From positions 1 through 6,057 of the forward strand of contig WFSU01000103.1 in NCBI GenBank assembly GCA_015485845.1: a DNA stretch of 6,057 bases. The letters run 5' to 3'. The translations under genes and the position numbers were made by a program. This DNA comes from Nitratifractor sp. (GTDB lineage Bacteria; Campylobacterota; Campylobacteria; Campylobacterales; Sulfurovaceae). Of the stretch, positions 1-6,057 are shown in pieces. Position 1 is the first letter of the stretch. Every line of letters starts with the position of its first letter. Under the pieces are notes generated by a model. That model worked only from the letters and a program-made list of their open reading frames with translations. It did no database searches and was not told the DNA's origin.

Positions 1-776
1 GGATTGGAGTATTCGACTCCGGGCTTGGAGGACTGACGGTCGTCAAAGCACTGCTTGCCTCTCTCCCTGATACGGAGATCCTCTACATTGCCGATACGCT
101 TCATGCCCCTTATGGTGAAAAGTCTCACGATGAGATTCGCCGATTTTCCCTCGAAATCACCCAATATTTTATCGAACATCATCGCATCGATGCACTGGTT
201 GTTGCCTGCAACACGGCGACGTCTGCAGCCATTGCGATGCTACGGGAGCGTTTTCCCGATCTGCCTATTGTCGGCACCGAACCGGGGATCAAGCCGGCAC
301 TCCATCTGACACAAAGTCACAAAGTCGGCATCCTCGCCACTCCGGCAACGCTGGCCGGAGACAAATATCAGGAGCTGGCCGACCGTCTCTACAACGGTAC
401 CAGAGTAACTCTCTACGAACAGGCCTGTCCCGGGCTGGTCGATCAGATCGAAACGGGCAGAATTAAGGAAGCCGAAACAAATGTCATGCTCGAAGAGTGG
501 CTGGCTCCCATGCGCGAAGCCGGGGTCGATACGATCGTGCTCGGATGCACCCACTATCCGCTGGCGGCCGAATCGATCAAACGGACGATGGGTTATCCGG
601 TGACCCTGATTGAGACCGGGGAGGCAATCGCCAAGCGGTTGCGGTCATTGGTGGATTTCCCACCCACGGGTAAGGAAGCGATGTTGAAGGTGTTTGCTAC
701 CGGTGCGATCGATGGGGAAGCGGTTGGGAGGATTGTCGGTACGGAAGTGCCGATTGAGCATCTGGCAATGGATTAG
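1..776 (+). CDS. murI: Glutamate racemase (5' end truncated by window)
   Basis: Interconverts L- and D-glutamate without a cofactor in the cytoplasm, supplying D-Glu for peptidoglycan precursors (the MurD step). The reading frame is open from base 3 and gives 257 residues, close to the usual 255-270, so only the start codon and a few residues are missing at the left edge. Fragment numbering: the N-terminal FDSGLGGLTV motif is at 4-13 (Asp5-Ser6), PYGEK at 36-40, the first catalytic cysteine at 69 in ACNTAT, a VGTEPGIKPA segment at 90-99, and the second catalytic cysteine at 182 in GCTHYP with the conserved histidine at 184. Both racemase cysteines are therefore present and the enzyme looks intact. 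It ends in TAG and meets polX tail to tail 7 bases later, with no terminator visible between them. The identification rests on motifs and is very secure; the start and promoter lie outside the window. Confidence 0.97.
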   Translation, partial: IGVFDSGLGGLTVVKALLASLPDTEILYIADTLHAPYGEKSHDEIRRFSLEITQYFIEHHRIDALVVACNTATSAAIAMLRERFPDLPIVGTEPGIKPALHLTQSHKVGILATPATLAGDKYQELADRLYNGTRVTLYEQACPGLVDQIETGRIKEAETNVMLEEWLAPMREAGVDTIVLGCTHYPLAAESIKRTMGYPVTLIETGEAIAKRLRSLVDFPPTGKEAMLKVFATGAIDGEAVGRIVGTEVPIEHLAMD

Positions 777-783
777 ACCGCCA

Positions 784-2502
784 TTATCTCCGCAGTACCT
801 GCTTCAAATCCTCCACTTCAAGCGTGTTGATTACATCCCCTTTTTCGAGCCAGCCGCGCCGGGCTTGATAGATGCCGTAGCGGATGTACTCGAGGGTGTC
901 GGCTCGGTGGGAGTCGGTGGAGATGGCGAAGCGGATTCCGGCTTCTTTGGCTTTCTGGATGTGGATGTCATCGAGATCCATCCGGGTGGGCTGGGCGTTG
1001 ATCTCGAGGATGCGCCCCATCGCGGCTACTTCGGCAAAAAACGCTTTGTAGCGAAGTCGATACGGTGCCCGCTGTCCGATTAGACGGCCGGTGGGATGGG
1101 CGAGGATATGGACGTAAGGGTTGGACAGTGCCTTGAGAATGCGTCGGGTTTGTTGCGTAGGGGTGAGGTCGAAATGGTCGTGTACCCCGACGAGCACGAT
1201 GTCGAGCTCTTTGAGGATGCTGTCAGGCAGGGCGAGGGTACCATCCTGCAGGATGTCCACTTCCATCCCGGCCAGAAGAGTCAGGTCGGAGAGAGAAGCA
1301 TCGACCTTTCGGATCGCTTCGATGTACCCAAGGACGGCATCGCCGTCAAGACCATGGACAATGGTTAGATGGCGGGAGTGGTCGGTAATGGCGAGGTAGG
1401 TGTATCCCTGTGCCCGCCCGGCCTCGGCCATTTGTTCGATCGTGGCCTTTCCGTCACTGGCCACGGTGTGTAGATGGAGATCTCCGTGCAGATCGTTTTG
1501 TTCGATGAGGACAGGGAGAGTCCCCTCACGGGCGGCATGGATCTCCCCCCGCCGTTCCCGAAGTTCCGGTTCGATGTAGCGGAGCCCGACGGCGCGATAA
1601 AATTCCTCCTCGGTGGCACCGGCGATCCGCTTTTTCCCCTGAAATATCCCGTATTCGTTGACTTTGAAGCCTTTGGCTTTCTCAAAGATACGGATGGCGA
1701 TGTTGTGGGATTTGGAGCCGGTAAAGTAGTGCAGGGTGGCGCCGAAGCTCTCAGGGGCGACGCAGCGCAGATCGACCTGCAGATCGTTGTGGAGGATCAC
1801 GGTCGAGCGGGTATCGCCATGGAGGATGATTTCCCGGACGTCGGGATAACGGACGAAACATTCCATAACCTGCCCGGGAGCATGGGAGGTGGTGACGATG
1901 TCAAGATCCCCGACGGTATCTTTGCGTCGGCGGAAACTGCCGGCGATGACCACGTCGAGGATTCCGGGGCAGCGCTTGAGGTAGTGCTCGAGTGCCTGAG
2001 CATGGGGTTCTGCATCGGCATAGAGGAAGCGGTGCCCCTCTTTTTTGGCGAGAACGGTTCCTTTGAGGATCTTGGCTTCGAGCGTTGCGCTGAAACCCGG
2101 AAGGGTCTGGATACGGTGGGCTCTGGCAGCGGAGCGGAGCTTGTCGAGGGTGTCAATCCCGAGGGACTCGTAGAGGACTTTTGCCCGTTTGGGGCCGATC
2201 CCCTCGATGGAGAGAAGGTCAGTCAAATGGGAGGGGAAGCGGTGTTTGAGAAGCTCAAGTTTCTTCAAATGGCCGGTTTGGAGGATTTCGCGGATCTTGG
2301 CGGAAATGTGGGAGCCGATCGTCGGGATCTGTGCGATGTCATCGCCCCGGTTGACCCTGGTCTGTAAGCTTTCGGGAAGGTTGGCAATGGTGCGGGCGGC
2401 ATTGCGGTAGGCACGGATTTTGAAAGGGTTATCCCCCTCGATAGCCAGCAGATCGGCCAGCTGTTTAAATTGTTTGGCGATATAGGTATTAGTGATAAGC
2501 AT
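784..2502 (-). CDS. polX: DNA polymerase/3'-5' exonuclease PolX
   Basis: Family X DNA polymerase, which fills short gaps and processes 3' ends in base-excision and break repair; acts on DNA in the cytoplasm. The 572 residues match the usual bacterial length of about 570. In order: a Pol beta-like 8-kDa region with helix-hairpin-helix motifs (residues 1-150; IPTIGSHISAKI at 59-70, IEGIGPKRAKVL at 99-110), then the nucleotidyltransferase core with GSF at 188-190, the metal-binding pair Asp199/Asp201 in GDLDIV and a third Asp244 in QVDLR. The C-terminal PHP domain follows (about 338-572): HLH at 343-345, TDH ending at His375, Glu414 in GMEVDI, His441, His469 in AHPTGR, and Asp530/His532 in STDSH. 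All expected polymerase and PHP metal ligands are present, so both activities are predicted. The ATG has AAGGAG six bases upstream, which fixes the start. It is the last gene of the leftward trpS-GNAT-polX block and has its own candidate promoter. Confidence 0.96.
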   Translation of the reverse strand: MLITNTYIAKQFKQLADLLAIEGDNPFKIRAYRNAARTIANLPESLQTRVNRGDDIAQIPTIGSHISAKIREILQTGHLKKLELLKHRFPSHLTDLLSIEGIGPKRAKVLYESLGIDTLDKLRSAARAHRIQTLPGFSATLEAKILKGTVLAKKEGHRFLYADAEPHAQALEHYLKRCPGILDVVIAGSFRRRKDTVGDLDIVTTSHAPGQVMECFVRYPDVREIILHGDTRSTVILHNDLQVDLRCVAPESFGATLHYFTGSKSHNIAIRIFEKAKGFKVNEYGIFQGKKRIAGATEEEFYRAVGLRYIEPELRERRGEIHAAREGTLPVLIEQNDLHGDLHLHTVASDGKATIEQMAEAGRAQGYTYLAITDHSRHLTIVHGLDGDAVLGYIEAIRKVDASLSDLTLLAGMEVDILQDGTLALPDSILKELDIVLVGVHDHFDLTPTQQTRRILKALSNPYVHILAHPTGRLIGQRAPYRLRYKAFFAEVAAMGRILEINAQPTRMDLDDIHIQKAKEAGIRFAISTDSHRADTLEYIRYGIYQARRGWLEKGDVINTLEVEDLKQVLRR

Positions 2503-2506
2503 AAGC

Positions 2507-2520
2507 GTCTCCTTGGAGAC
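2507..2520 (-). promoter_or_regulatory. Perfect palindrome covering the polX ribosome binding site
   Basis: The 14 bases GTCTCCTTGGAGAC are a perfect 6+2+6 palindrome. Read on the minus strand, its centre and right arm contain AAGGAG (2509-2514), the polX Shine-Dalgarno, six bases before ATG. In RNA this could form a 5-bp GUCUC/GAGAC stem with a CAAG loop that partly hides the ribosome binding site. As DNA it sits directly downstream of the candidate -10 box and could equally be a protein-binding site. The ribosome binding site role is clear; any regulatory role is inference. Confidence 0.6.
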
Positions 2521-2521
2521 T

Positions 2522-2551
2522 ATTATACTCCAGGAGGCAGGGAAAATGCAA
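2522..2551 (-). promoter_or_regulatory. Candidate polX promoter
   Basis: On the minus strand a perfect TATAAT (2522-2527) lies 19 bases before the polX ATG. Eighteen bases further upstream is TTGCAT (2546-2551), a poor -35 match with only TTG conserved. Transcription would begin near 2513-2515, giving a leader of about 12 bases that opens almost directly with the AAGGAG ribosome binding site. The -10 box is convincing and its position is sensible; the -35 is doubtful. Confidence 0.55.
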
Positions 2552-2589
2552 GGGGTATTTCTGGATGTTCTATCTAATCGAAAAGATAA

Positions 2590-3021
2590 TCAGGCGTTTT
2601 CATTGGATGAAGTGTTGTACGAATACATGTTGATTTCGTCTCTGAGCATCCACCCGTTGTTTGCCCAGAATGCGTCAGCGGGACTGTTTGATTTGAAAAC
2701 AAAAATATGCGTCTTGTAGATTCCGATCTGTTTCAGGGAATTTATGCATGCTCTTACCAGAGCTTTTCCGATGCCGTGACGTCGGTGTTCCGGTTTGACA
2801 ACAAGGTGTTGCAGATAGCCTCGCCGACCGTCATGCCCGCACATCACACAGCCCACGACATGCTCGTTGACCGTAGTCACAAAGCTCAGCCCCGGATTGC
2901 GCTCGAGATACCGTCTGGTTGCATCCCTGGAATCCGCTTCTCTGAAAGTGATGCCGGGAGTTTCCCGGAACATTGCGATGATATCATCGTAGTCATCGAT
3001 GGTCATTTCACGTATGTTCAT
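2590..3021 (-). CDS. GNAT family N-acetyltransferase
   Basis: Predicted cytoplasmic acetyltransferase that moves the acetyl group of acetyl-CoA to an amine; the substrate cannot be read from the sequence. The 143 residues form one GNAT domain. It begins MNIREMTIDDY, has the beta-strand segment VVGCVMCGHDGRRGYLQHL at 55-73, then the acetyl-CoA pyrophosphate-binding motif A, VVKPEHRRHGIGKALV at 74-89 (the R-x-x-G-x-G loop is R80 to G85), and the late FVFKSNSPADAFWANNGW segment at 107-124. The layout recalls small YpeA-like acetyltransferases. The ATG at 3021 is chosen because AGGGAAG precedes it by four bases and MNIR is a typical family start; a GTG at 3048 would add nine unconserved residues. 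It lies 35 bases after trpS and is probably co-transcribed with it. Its 3' half (2581-2760) is about 41% GC by hand count, against about 60% in a sampled part of polX, which suggests later acquisition. Confidence 0.9.
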   Translation of the reverse strand: MNIREMTIDDYDDIIAMFRETPGITFREADSRDATRRYLERNPGLSFVTTVNEHVVGCVMCGHDGRRGYLQHLVVKPEHRRHGIGKALVRACINSLKQIGIYKTHIFVFKSNSPADAFWANNGWMLRDEINMYSYNTSSNENA

Positions 3022-3056
3022 ATCACTTCCCTGACAATTTCTACCCACTACCCTCT

Positions 3057-4019
3057 CTACACGATCCCCACCGCATCCCGTACAACCTTCATTTTCTCCT
3101 GCGCCACTTTACGGGCTTTGTCGGCTCCGGCGTGGAGGATGTCGCGGACTTCGTCGGGGTGGTCGAGGTAGTAGGCGCGGCGTTCGCGGGCTTGGGCAAA
3201 CTCGTCCCAGATGAGCTCTTTGAGTTCTTTTTTAAAGTGGCCGTAGCCGAACTCTCCGCTGCGGTAGCGCTCGGCCAGCTCGGCCTGCTGTGTCGGATCG
3301 AGGAAGAGGCTCTGGAGGGCGTAGACGTTGTTCCCCTCCGGTTCGAGAGGTTCACCGAACGGGGTGGAGTCGGTGACGACTTTGTTGCAGAGCTTCTGGA
3401 GCGGTTTTTCGTCCATGAAGATGGGGATGTCGTTGCCGTAACTTTTGGACATTTTGGCGCCGTCGATTCCGGGTACGACGGCGACGTTGTCGTCCACTTT
3501 ATACTCGGGGATAGTGAAGATCTCTCCGTGGTCGTTGTTGAACTTGATGGCAATGTCGCGGGTCATCTCGACGTGCTGGATCTGGTCTTTGCCGACCGGG
3601 ACGATCTGCGAATCAAAGAGGAGGATGTCGGCGGCCATGAGGACAGGATAAGAGAACAGCGCGTGGTTGGGGCTGAGCCCTTTGGCGATCTTGTCTTTGT
3701 AGCTGTGGGCGCGTTCGAGGAGGCCGACGGGGGTGTAAGCTGAGAGGATCCAGTAGAGCTCGAGCACCTCTTTGACATCGCTCTGCGCCCAGAAGGTGCT
3801 CTTCTCGGGATCGACCCCGAGGGAGAGGAAGGTGATCGCTGCGTCCATCGTATTGGCTTTGAGCGCTTCGCCGTCGGTGACGGAAGTGAGGGCATGGTAG
3901 TTGGCGATGAACATGAACATGTCGTTGTCATTCTGAAGCTCAAGCATCGGTTTGATGGCGCCGAAGTAGTTGCCGATGTGGAGGGTGCCGGAGGATTGAA
4001 GGCCGTTGAGTACGCGCAT
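3057..4019 (-). CDS. trpS: Tryptophanyl-tRNA synthetase
   Basis: Class I aminoacyl-tRNA synthetase that charges tRNA-Trp using ATP; cytoplasmic and normally essential. Its 320 residues fit the compact bacterial form (about 320-335). The N-terminus reads SSGTLHIGNYFGAI with the HIGH-type signature HIGN at 14-17, where ATP binds. The family-typical MAADILLFDSQIVPVGKDQIQHVEMTRDIA stretch covers 128-157 and includes tryptophan-pocket residues. The second class I signature is an exact KMSKS at 189-193. The rest is the helical C-terminal domain for anticodon recognition. The ATG is preceded by AAAGG eight bases upstream, and an extended -10 promoter lies just beyond. No leader peptide or T-box is visible in the short upstream region, so tryptophan-responsive control by those means is not indicated. 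It is the first gene of the leftward block. Confidence 0.98.
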   Translation of the reverse strand: MRVLNGLQSSGTLHIGNYFGAIKPMLELQNDNDMFMFIANYHALTSVTDGEALKANTMDAAITFLSLGVDPEKSTFWAQSDVKEVLELYWILSAYTPVGLLERAHSYKDKIAKGLSPNHALFSYPVLMAADILLFDSQIVPVGKDQIQHVEMTRDIAIKFNNDHGEIFTIPEYKVDDNVAVVPGIDGAKMSKSYGNDIPIFMDEKPLQKLCNKVVTDSTPFGEPLEPEGNNVYALQSLFLDPTQQAELAERYRSGEFGYGHFKKELKELIWDEFAQARERRAYYLDHPDEVRDILHAGADKARKVAQEKMKVVRDAVGIV

Positions 4020-4052
4020 AGTGTTTGCCTTTGTCGGTCAAATTTTTGTAGG

Positions 4053-4061
4053 ATTATATCA
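4053..4061 (-). promoter_or_regulatory. Extended -10 promoter of trpS
   Basis: Minus strand TGATATAAT: a perfect TATAAT (4053-4058) preceded by the TG of an extended -10 element. It lies 33 bases upstream of the trpS ATG and predicts a leader of about 27 bases. No good TTGACA match is found 16-18 bases upstream, as expected when an extended -10 compensates. Confidence 0.7.
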
Positions 4062-4083
4062 GGAATGGGGTTAGAGTTGTGTG

Positions 4084-4111
4084 CGGGATTTGATAGCGAA
4101 GTGGCATCCCG
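4084..4111. repeat. Inverted repeat in the divergent trpS/lipoprotein intergenic region
   Basis: CGGGAT (4084-4089) is mirrored exactly by ATCCCG (4106-4111) with 16 bases between. It lies between the two divergent -10 boxes, about 40-65 bases upstream of the predicted trpS start and 50-80 upstream of the lipoprotein start. That is a reasonable place for a dimeric regulator, but arms of six bases can arise by chance. No regulator is identified. Confidence 0.35.
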
Positions 4112-4150
4112 TTTCAGGAGAATTCGAGAGGCTCTTAAGTAATGAGGCGG

Positions 4151-4156
4151 TAGAAT
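4151..4156 (+). promoter_or_regulatory. Candidate -10 box for the lipoprotein gene
   Basis: TAGAAT matches TATAAT at five of six positions and lies 28 bases before the GTG start, predicting a leader of about 20 bases that contains AAAGGAG. No -35 match is seen at the usual spacing. Its place immediately upstream of an orphan rightward gene supports it. Confidence 0.5.
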
Positions 4157-4172
4157 AAAGCAATTTTTTCCC

Positions 4173-4179
4173 AAAGGAG
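4173..4179 (+). promoter_or_regulatory. Strong ribosome binding site fixing a GTG start
   Basis: AAAGGAG stands five bases before GTG at 4185. This spacing, together with the complete signal peptide that follows directly, decides for the GTG start; no in-frame ATG with a comparable site exists nearby. Confidence 0.85.
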
Positions 4180-4184
4180 ATCGG

Positions 4185-5210
4185 GTGAACAGTGTTTGGA
4201 AAATTACAGCGGGACTGATACTGGTGATCGGGATAAATGGATGCAGCGATAAGACAGAGCAAGCGGCTGCTGTGGACGCCTCTGCAGTTAACACCGGTGC
4301 GACATCTCAGGAATCCAATCGTGTCGTAGATCGGACGCCTCCGGTCATCACGGTGTTTGGTGACCGGGAATTGCACCTGATGCAGTTCGACACGTATGCC
4401 GATACCGGGGTGGAAGCGCGGGATGCGGTGGATGGAGCAGTGGAGATTCGAACCACCGGCAAAATCGACACCGACAAAGCCGGGGTCTATCTCCTTCGTT
4501 ATACTGCGGTGGATGCGGCCGGCAATACAGCGACGGTCGAGCGGAACATTACCGTAACTCCTTTTGAAATCTCCTGGCGGAACAAAACCTACGGAGCCGT
4601 TCGCTCCCCGTACACCGGCAGGGTATGGCTCGATCGGAATCTCGGGGCGGCTCGCGCCTGTCAGGGGATGGATGATCCGGAGTGTTTCGGGGAGTATTAC
4701 CAGTGGGGTCGGCAGGCGGACGGTCATCAGGATCCGGAGAGCGATGTCCGCAAAACATCGGCAGAAAATGTGACGGAAGTCGGTCATGGGGATTTTATCC
4801 TCTCGACCGATCCTCAGCTTTTCGGAGACTGGGCGTACGGTGCCGACACCAACGGCAGTCTGCGTCAGGCTCTCTGGCGCCGGACAGATGGCTCTTCCAT
4901 CTGCCCGAAAGGCTTTCGGGTGCCGACGCTGGACGAATGGAAGGCTGAACTGCTGGATGAAGGAAGCGCCGGGATCAAAAATCGTGCCGATGCTTTTGGC
5001 AGTTTTCTCAAACTCCCCGTTGCGGGTGCCCGGGATAATGAATCAGGCGATCTGAACGACGAAGGGGAGCGTGGTGATCTGTGGTCTTCTTCGGTGATTG
5101 ATGTGACCAAAGCTTCCGGGATCAGTTTTGATGCGACCGGGGAGGAAACGGGGGACTATGACGACGGCAACCGAGCCAGTGGTTTGCCGGTACGCTGCAT
5201 CAAAAGATAA
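4185..5210 (+). CDS. Lipoprotein with DUF5011-type Ig-like domain and Fibrobacter major paralogous domain
   Basis: Predicted exported lipoprotein of unknown function, 341 residues. Residues 1-20 form a lipoprotein signal peptide: short N-terminus with Lys6, hydrophobic core 8-17, lipobox INGC with the lipidated cysteine at 20. Ser at +2 suggests sorting to the outer membrane. A low-complexity Ala/Ser/Thr linker (21-48) follows. Residues 49-126 resemble a DUF5011/HYR-like Ig fold: DRTPPVITVFGD, YADTGVEARDAVDG, GVYLLRYTAVDAAGNTATVERNITV. Residues 128-341 resemble the Fibrobacter succinogenes major paralogous domain (TIGR02145-like): VWLDRNLGA at 147-155, YYQWGRQADGH at 171-181, SSICPKGFRVPTLDEW at 237-252, LPVAGARD at 277-284, DLWSSS at 298-303 and the ending GLPVRCIKR. 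Four cysteines remain after processing (159, 167, 240, 338) and could form disulfides in the periplasm or outside. It starts with GTG behind a strong ribosome binding site and stands alone, divergent from trpS. The domain names are from memory of the family patterns; binding or adhesion is only a guess. Confidence 0.88.
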   Translation: MNSVWKITAGLILVIGINGCSDKTEQAAAVDASAVNTGATSQESNRVVDRTPPVITVFGDRELHLMQFDTYADTGVEARDAVDGAVEIRTTGKIDTDKAGVYLLRYTAVDAAGNTATVERNITVTPFEISWRNKTYGAVRSPYTGRVWLDRNLGAARACQGMDDPECFGEYYQWGRQADGHQDPESDVRKTSAENVTEVGHGDFILSTDPQLFGDWAYGADTNGSLRQALWRRTDGSSICPKGFRVPTLDEWKAELLDEGSAGIKNRADAFGSFLKLPVAGARDNESGDLNDEGERGDLWSSSVIDVTKASGISFDATGEETGDYDDGNRASGLPVRCIKR

Positions 5211-5228
5211 CACGGAGGTCGGGGTGGT

Positions 5229-5257
5229 TTCAAGCCGATCTATGCTACCCTTATAGG
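5229..5257 (+). promoter_or_regulatory. Weak candidate promoter for nadK
   Basis: Within the 68-base gap after the lipoprotein gene, TTCAAG (5229-5234) and TATAGG (5252-5257) stand 17 bases apart. Both are mediocre matches to -35 and -10 boxes (3/6 and 4/6). nadK could instead be read through from the lipoprotein gene, since no terminator hairpin is seen in the gap. Confidence 0.25.
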
Positions 5258-5278
5258 AATAGATGTTGAGGAGTGTAC

Positions 5279-6057
5279 ATGCCTACCGAACAGCTTGCCC
5301 GTATCGGAACCGTCGGGATGATTCTCAAGCCCGATGCTCCTGAGATCCGTGGAGATTTTGAGCGAATTGCCCGGTTTTTATCGGAGCGGGGGATTGAGGT
5401 ATTGTTGGCTGAGCGTTCGGCGGAGATGATCGGGCTGAGGGGTGTTGCTTTTGATCGGATGTGTGAGGCGGCGGATTTTCTGATCTCACTGGGTGGAGAT
5501 GGGACGCTGCTTTCGCTTGTGCGCCGTAGCTACGGGACGGGCAAGCCGGTGCTGGGGATCAATGCGGGCAATCTGGGCTTCCTGGCCGATATCCGCCTCA
5601 AGGATGCCGAAGCGTTTCTTGCGCGGATGTTGGAGGGGGATTATCGGATCGATGATCGGATGATGATCGAAGGGTACGTGCAGCGTGTCGATGGGAGTAA
5701 GGAGTCGTTTTTTGCCCTCAATGACGTGGTGATCACCAGCCCTAAACCCTCCAAAATGGTGCAGGTTAATGCCAGCATTGATTCAGTACGTTTCAACAGC
5801 TACCGGGGAGATGGGCTTATCATCTCCACTCCGACCGGATCGACGGCGTACAACCTCGCCGCTGGAGGCCCGATCATCTATCCGCTGACCAAAGCGTTTA
5901 TCCTCACTCCGGTCTCGGCACATTCCCTGACCAACCAACGCCCCCTCGTCGTCCCGGCTGATTTCAGTATCGGGCTTGATACGGAACATTACGAAGCGAT
6001 GGCAGTCGTCGATGGGCAGGATGAGTATCTGCTGGGCGAGGGGGAGCATGTCTATAT
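5279..6057 (+). CDS. nadK: NAD kinase (3' end truncated by window)
   Basis: Phosphorylates NAD to NADP using ATP or polyphosphate; cytoplasmic and normally essential. The frame is open from ATG to the right edge, 259 residues, so roughly 30 of the usual 285-295 are missing. The nucleotide-binding GGDGT motif is at 72-76 with catalytic Asp74. The NAGNLGFLADI segment follows at 95-105, and ALNDVVI at 146-152 carries the Asn-acidic pair at 148-149 that contacts NAD. The diagnostic DGLIISTPTGSTAYNLAAGG stretch is at 178-197, and HSLTNQRPLVVP at 215-226 matches the family's late conserved segment. TTGAGGAG ends five bases before the ATG and supports this start. The gene follows the lipoprotein gene by 68 bases on the same strand, but nothing links the two functionally. 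The C-terminus cannot be assessed. Confidence 0.97.
   Translation, partial: MPTEQLARIGTVGMILKPDAPEIRGDFERIARFLSERGIEVLLAERSAEMIGLRGVAFDRMCEAADFLISLGGDGTLLSLVRRSYGTGKPVLGINAGNLGFLADIRLKDAEAFLARMLEGDYRIDDRMMIEGYVQRVDGSKESFFALNDVVITSPKPSKMVQVNASIDSVRFNSYRGDGLIISTPTGSTAYNLAAGGPIIYPLTKAFILTPVSAHSLTNQRPLVVPADFSIGLDTEHYEAMAVVDGQDEYLLGEGEHVY

Noticed and set aside
1474..2367. Long rightward open frame (297 codons) opposite polX
   Set aside because: It lies fully antisense to a well-supported PolX. Its product is Gly/Asp/Glu-rich with no recognisable family, as expected from the complement of a GC-rich gene. No ribosome binding site stands out.
2571..2588. Small inverted repeat TATCT-N8-AGATA just after the GNAT stop codon
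   Set aside because: The 5-bp AT-rich stem with an 8-base loop and no following T-tract is too weak to call a terminator.
3022..3048. GTG at 3048 as the GNAT start
   Set aside because: It would add MGRNCQGSD, which does not fit the family, and has no well-spaced ribosome binding site; ATG at 3021 has AGGGAAG at a good distance.
3132..3743. Rightward open frame (203 codons) opposite trpS
   Set aside because: Antisense to clear TrpS motifs including KMSKS; the translation is Val/Asp/Glu-rich without domains, typical of a shadow frame.
3563..4294. Leftward open frame (243 codons) in another frame of trpS
   Set aside because: The product is dominated by Ser, Thr, Pro and Arg, the usual signature of a frame-shifted reading of a GC-rich gene, and trpS itself is intact.
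4071..4787. Leftward open frame (238 codons) overlapping the start of the lipoprotein gene
   Set aside because: It crosses the divergent promoter region and runs antisense to a gene with signal peptide, ribosome binding site and domain matches; no family resemblance.
5640..5672. Repetitive GATCGATGATCGG-like stretch inside nadK
   Set aside because: It simply encodes YRIDDRMMIEG with repeated Asp, Met and Ile codons, and the reading frame continues normally, so it is not a separate element.

Overview
The window looks like ordinary chromosomal DNA from a Gram-negative bacterium. By feel of the proteins (the MurI variant, PolX, a Fibrobacter-type paralogous domain on a lipoprotein, short leaders with clear TATAAT boxes but poor -35 boxes), the best guess is a Campylobacterota member of the Sulfurovum/Nitratifractor kind with a fairly high GC content. 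This is inference; no marker gene in the window fixes the taxon.

Layout. A glutamate racemase gene (murI, lacking only its first few codons) runs rightward and meets, tail to tail with 7 bases between, a leftward block of three genes. In transcription order these are trpS (tryptophanyl-tRNA synthetase), a small GNAT acetyltransferase and polX (family X DNA polymerase with a PHP nuclease domain). trpS and the GNAT gene are 35 bases apart and probably co-transcribed. polX follows after 87 bases and has its own TATAAT box, with a perfect palindrome over its ribosome binding site. About 165 bases of divergent intergenic DNA separate trpS from a rightward lipoprotein gene (bacterial Ig-like DUF5011-type domain plus Fibrobacter succinogenes major paralogous domain). 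After 68 bases comes the NAD kinase gene nadK, cut by the right edge.

Function. Most genes are housekeeping: cell-wall D-glutamate supply (MurI), translation (TrpS), NADP supply (NadK) and DNA repair (PolX). They do not form one pathway. The accessory elements are the GNAT gene, whose 3' half is clearly AT-richer than its neighbours, and the lipoprotein, which probably sits on the outer membrane facing the periplasm or the outside.

No RNA gene, CRISPR array, insertion sequence or phage element was seen, and no gap between genes exceeds 300 bases. I find no convincing new multi-gene system. The points most worth a second look are the lipoprotein's domain pairing, the palindrome at the polX start, and the inverted repeat between the divergent trpS and lipoprotein promoters.
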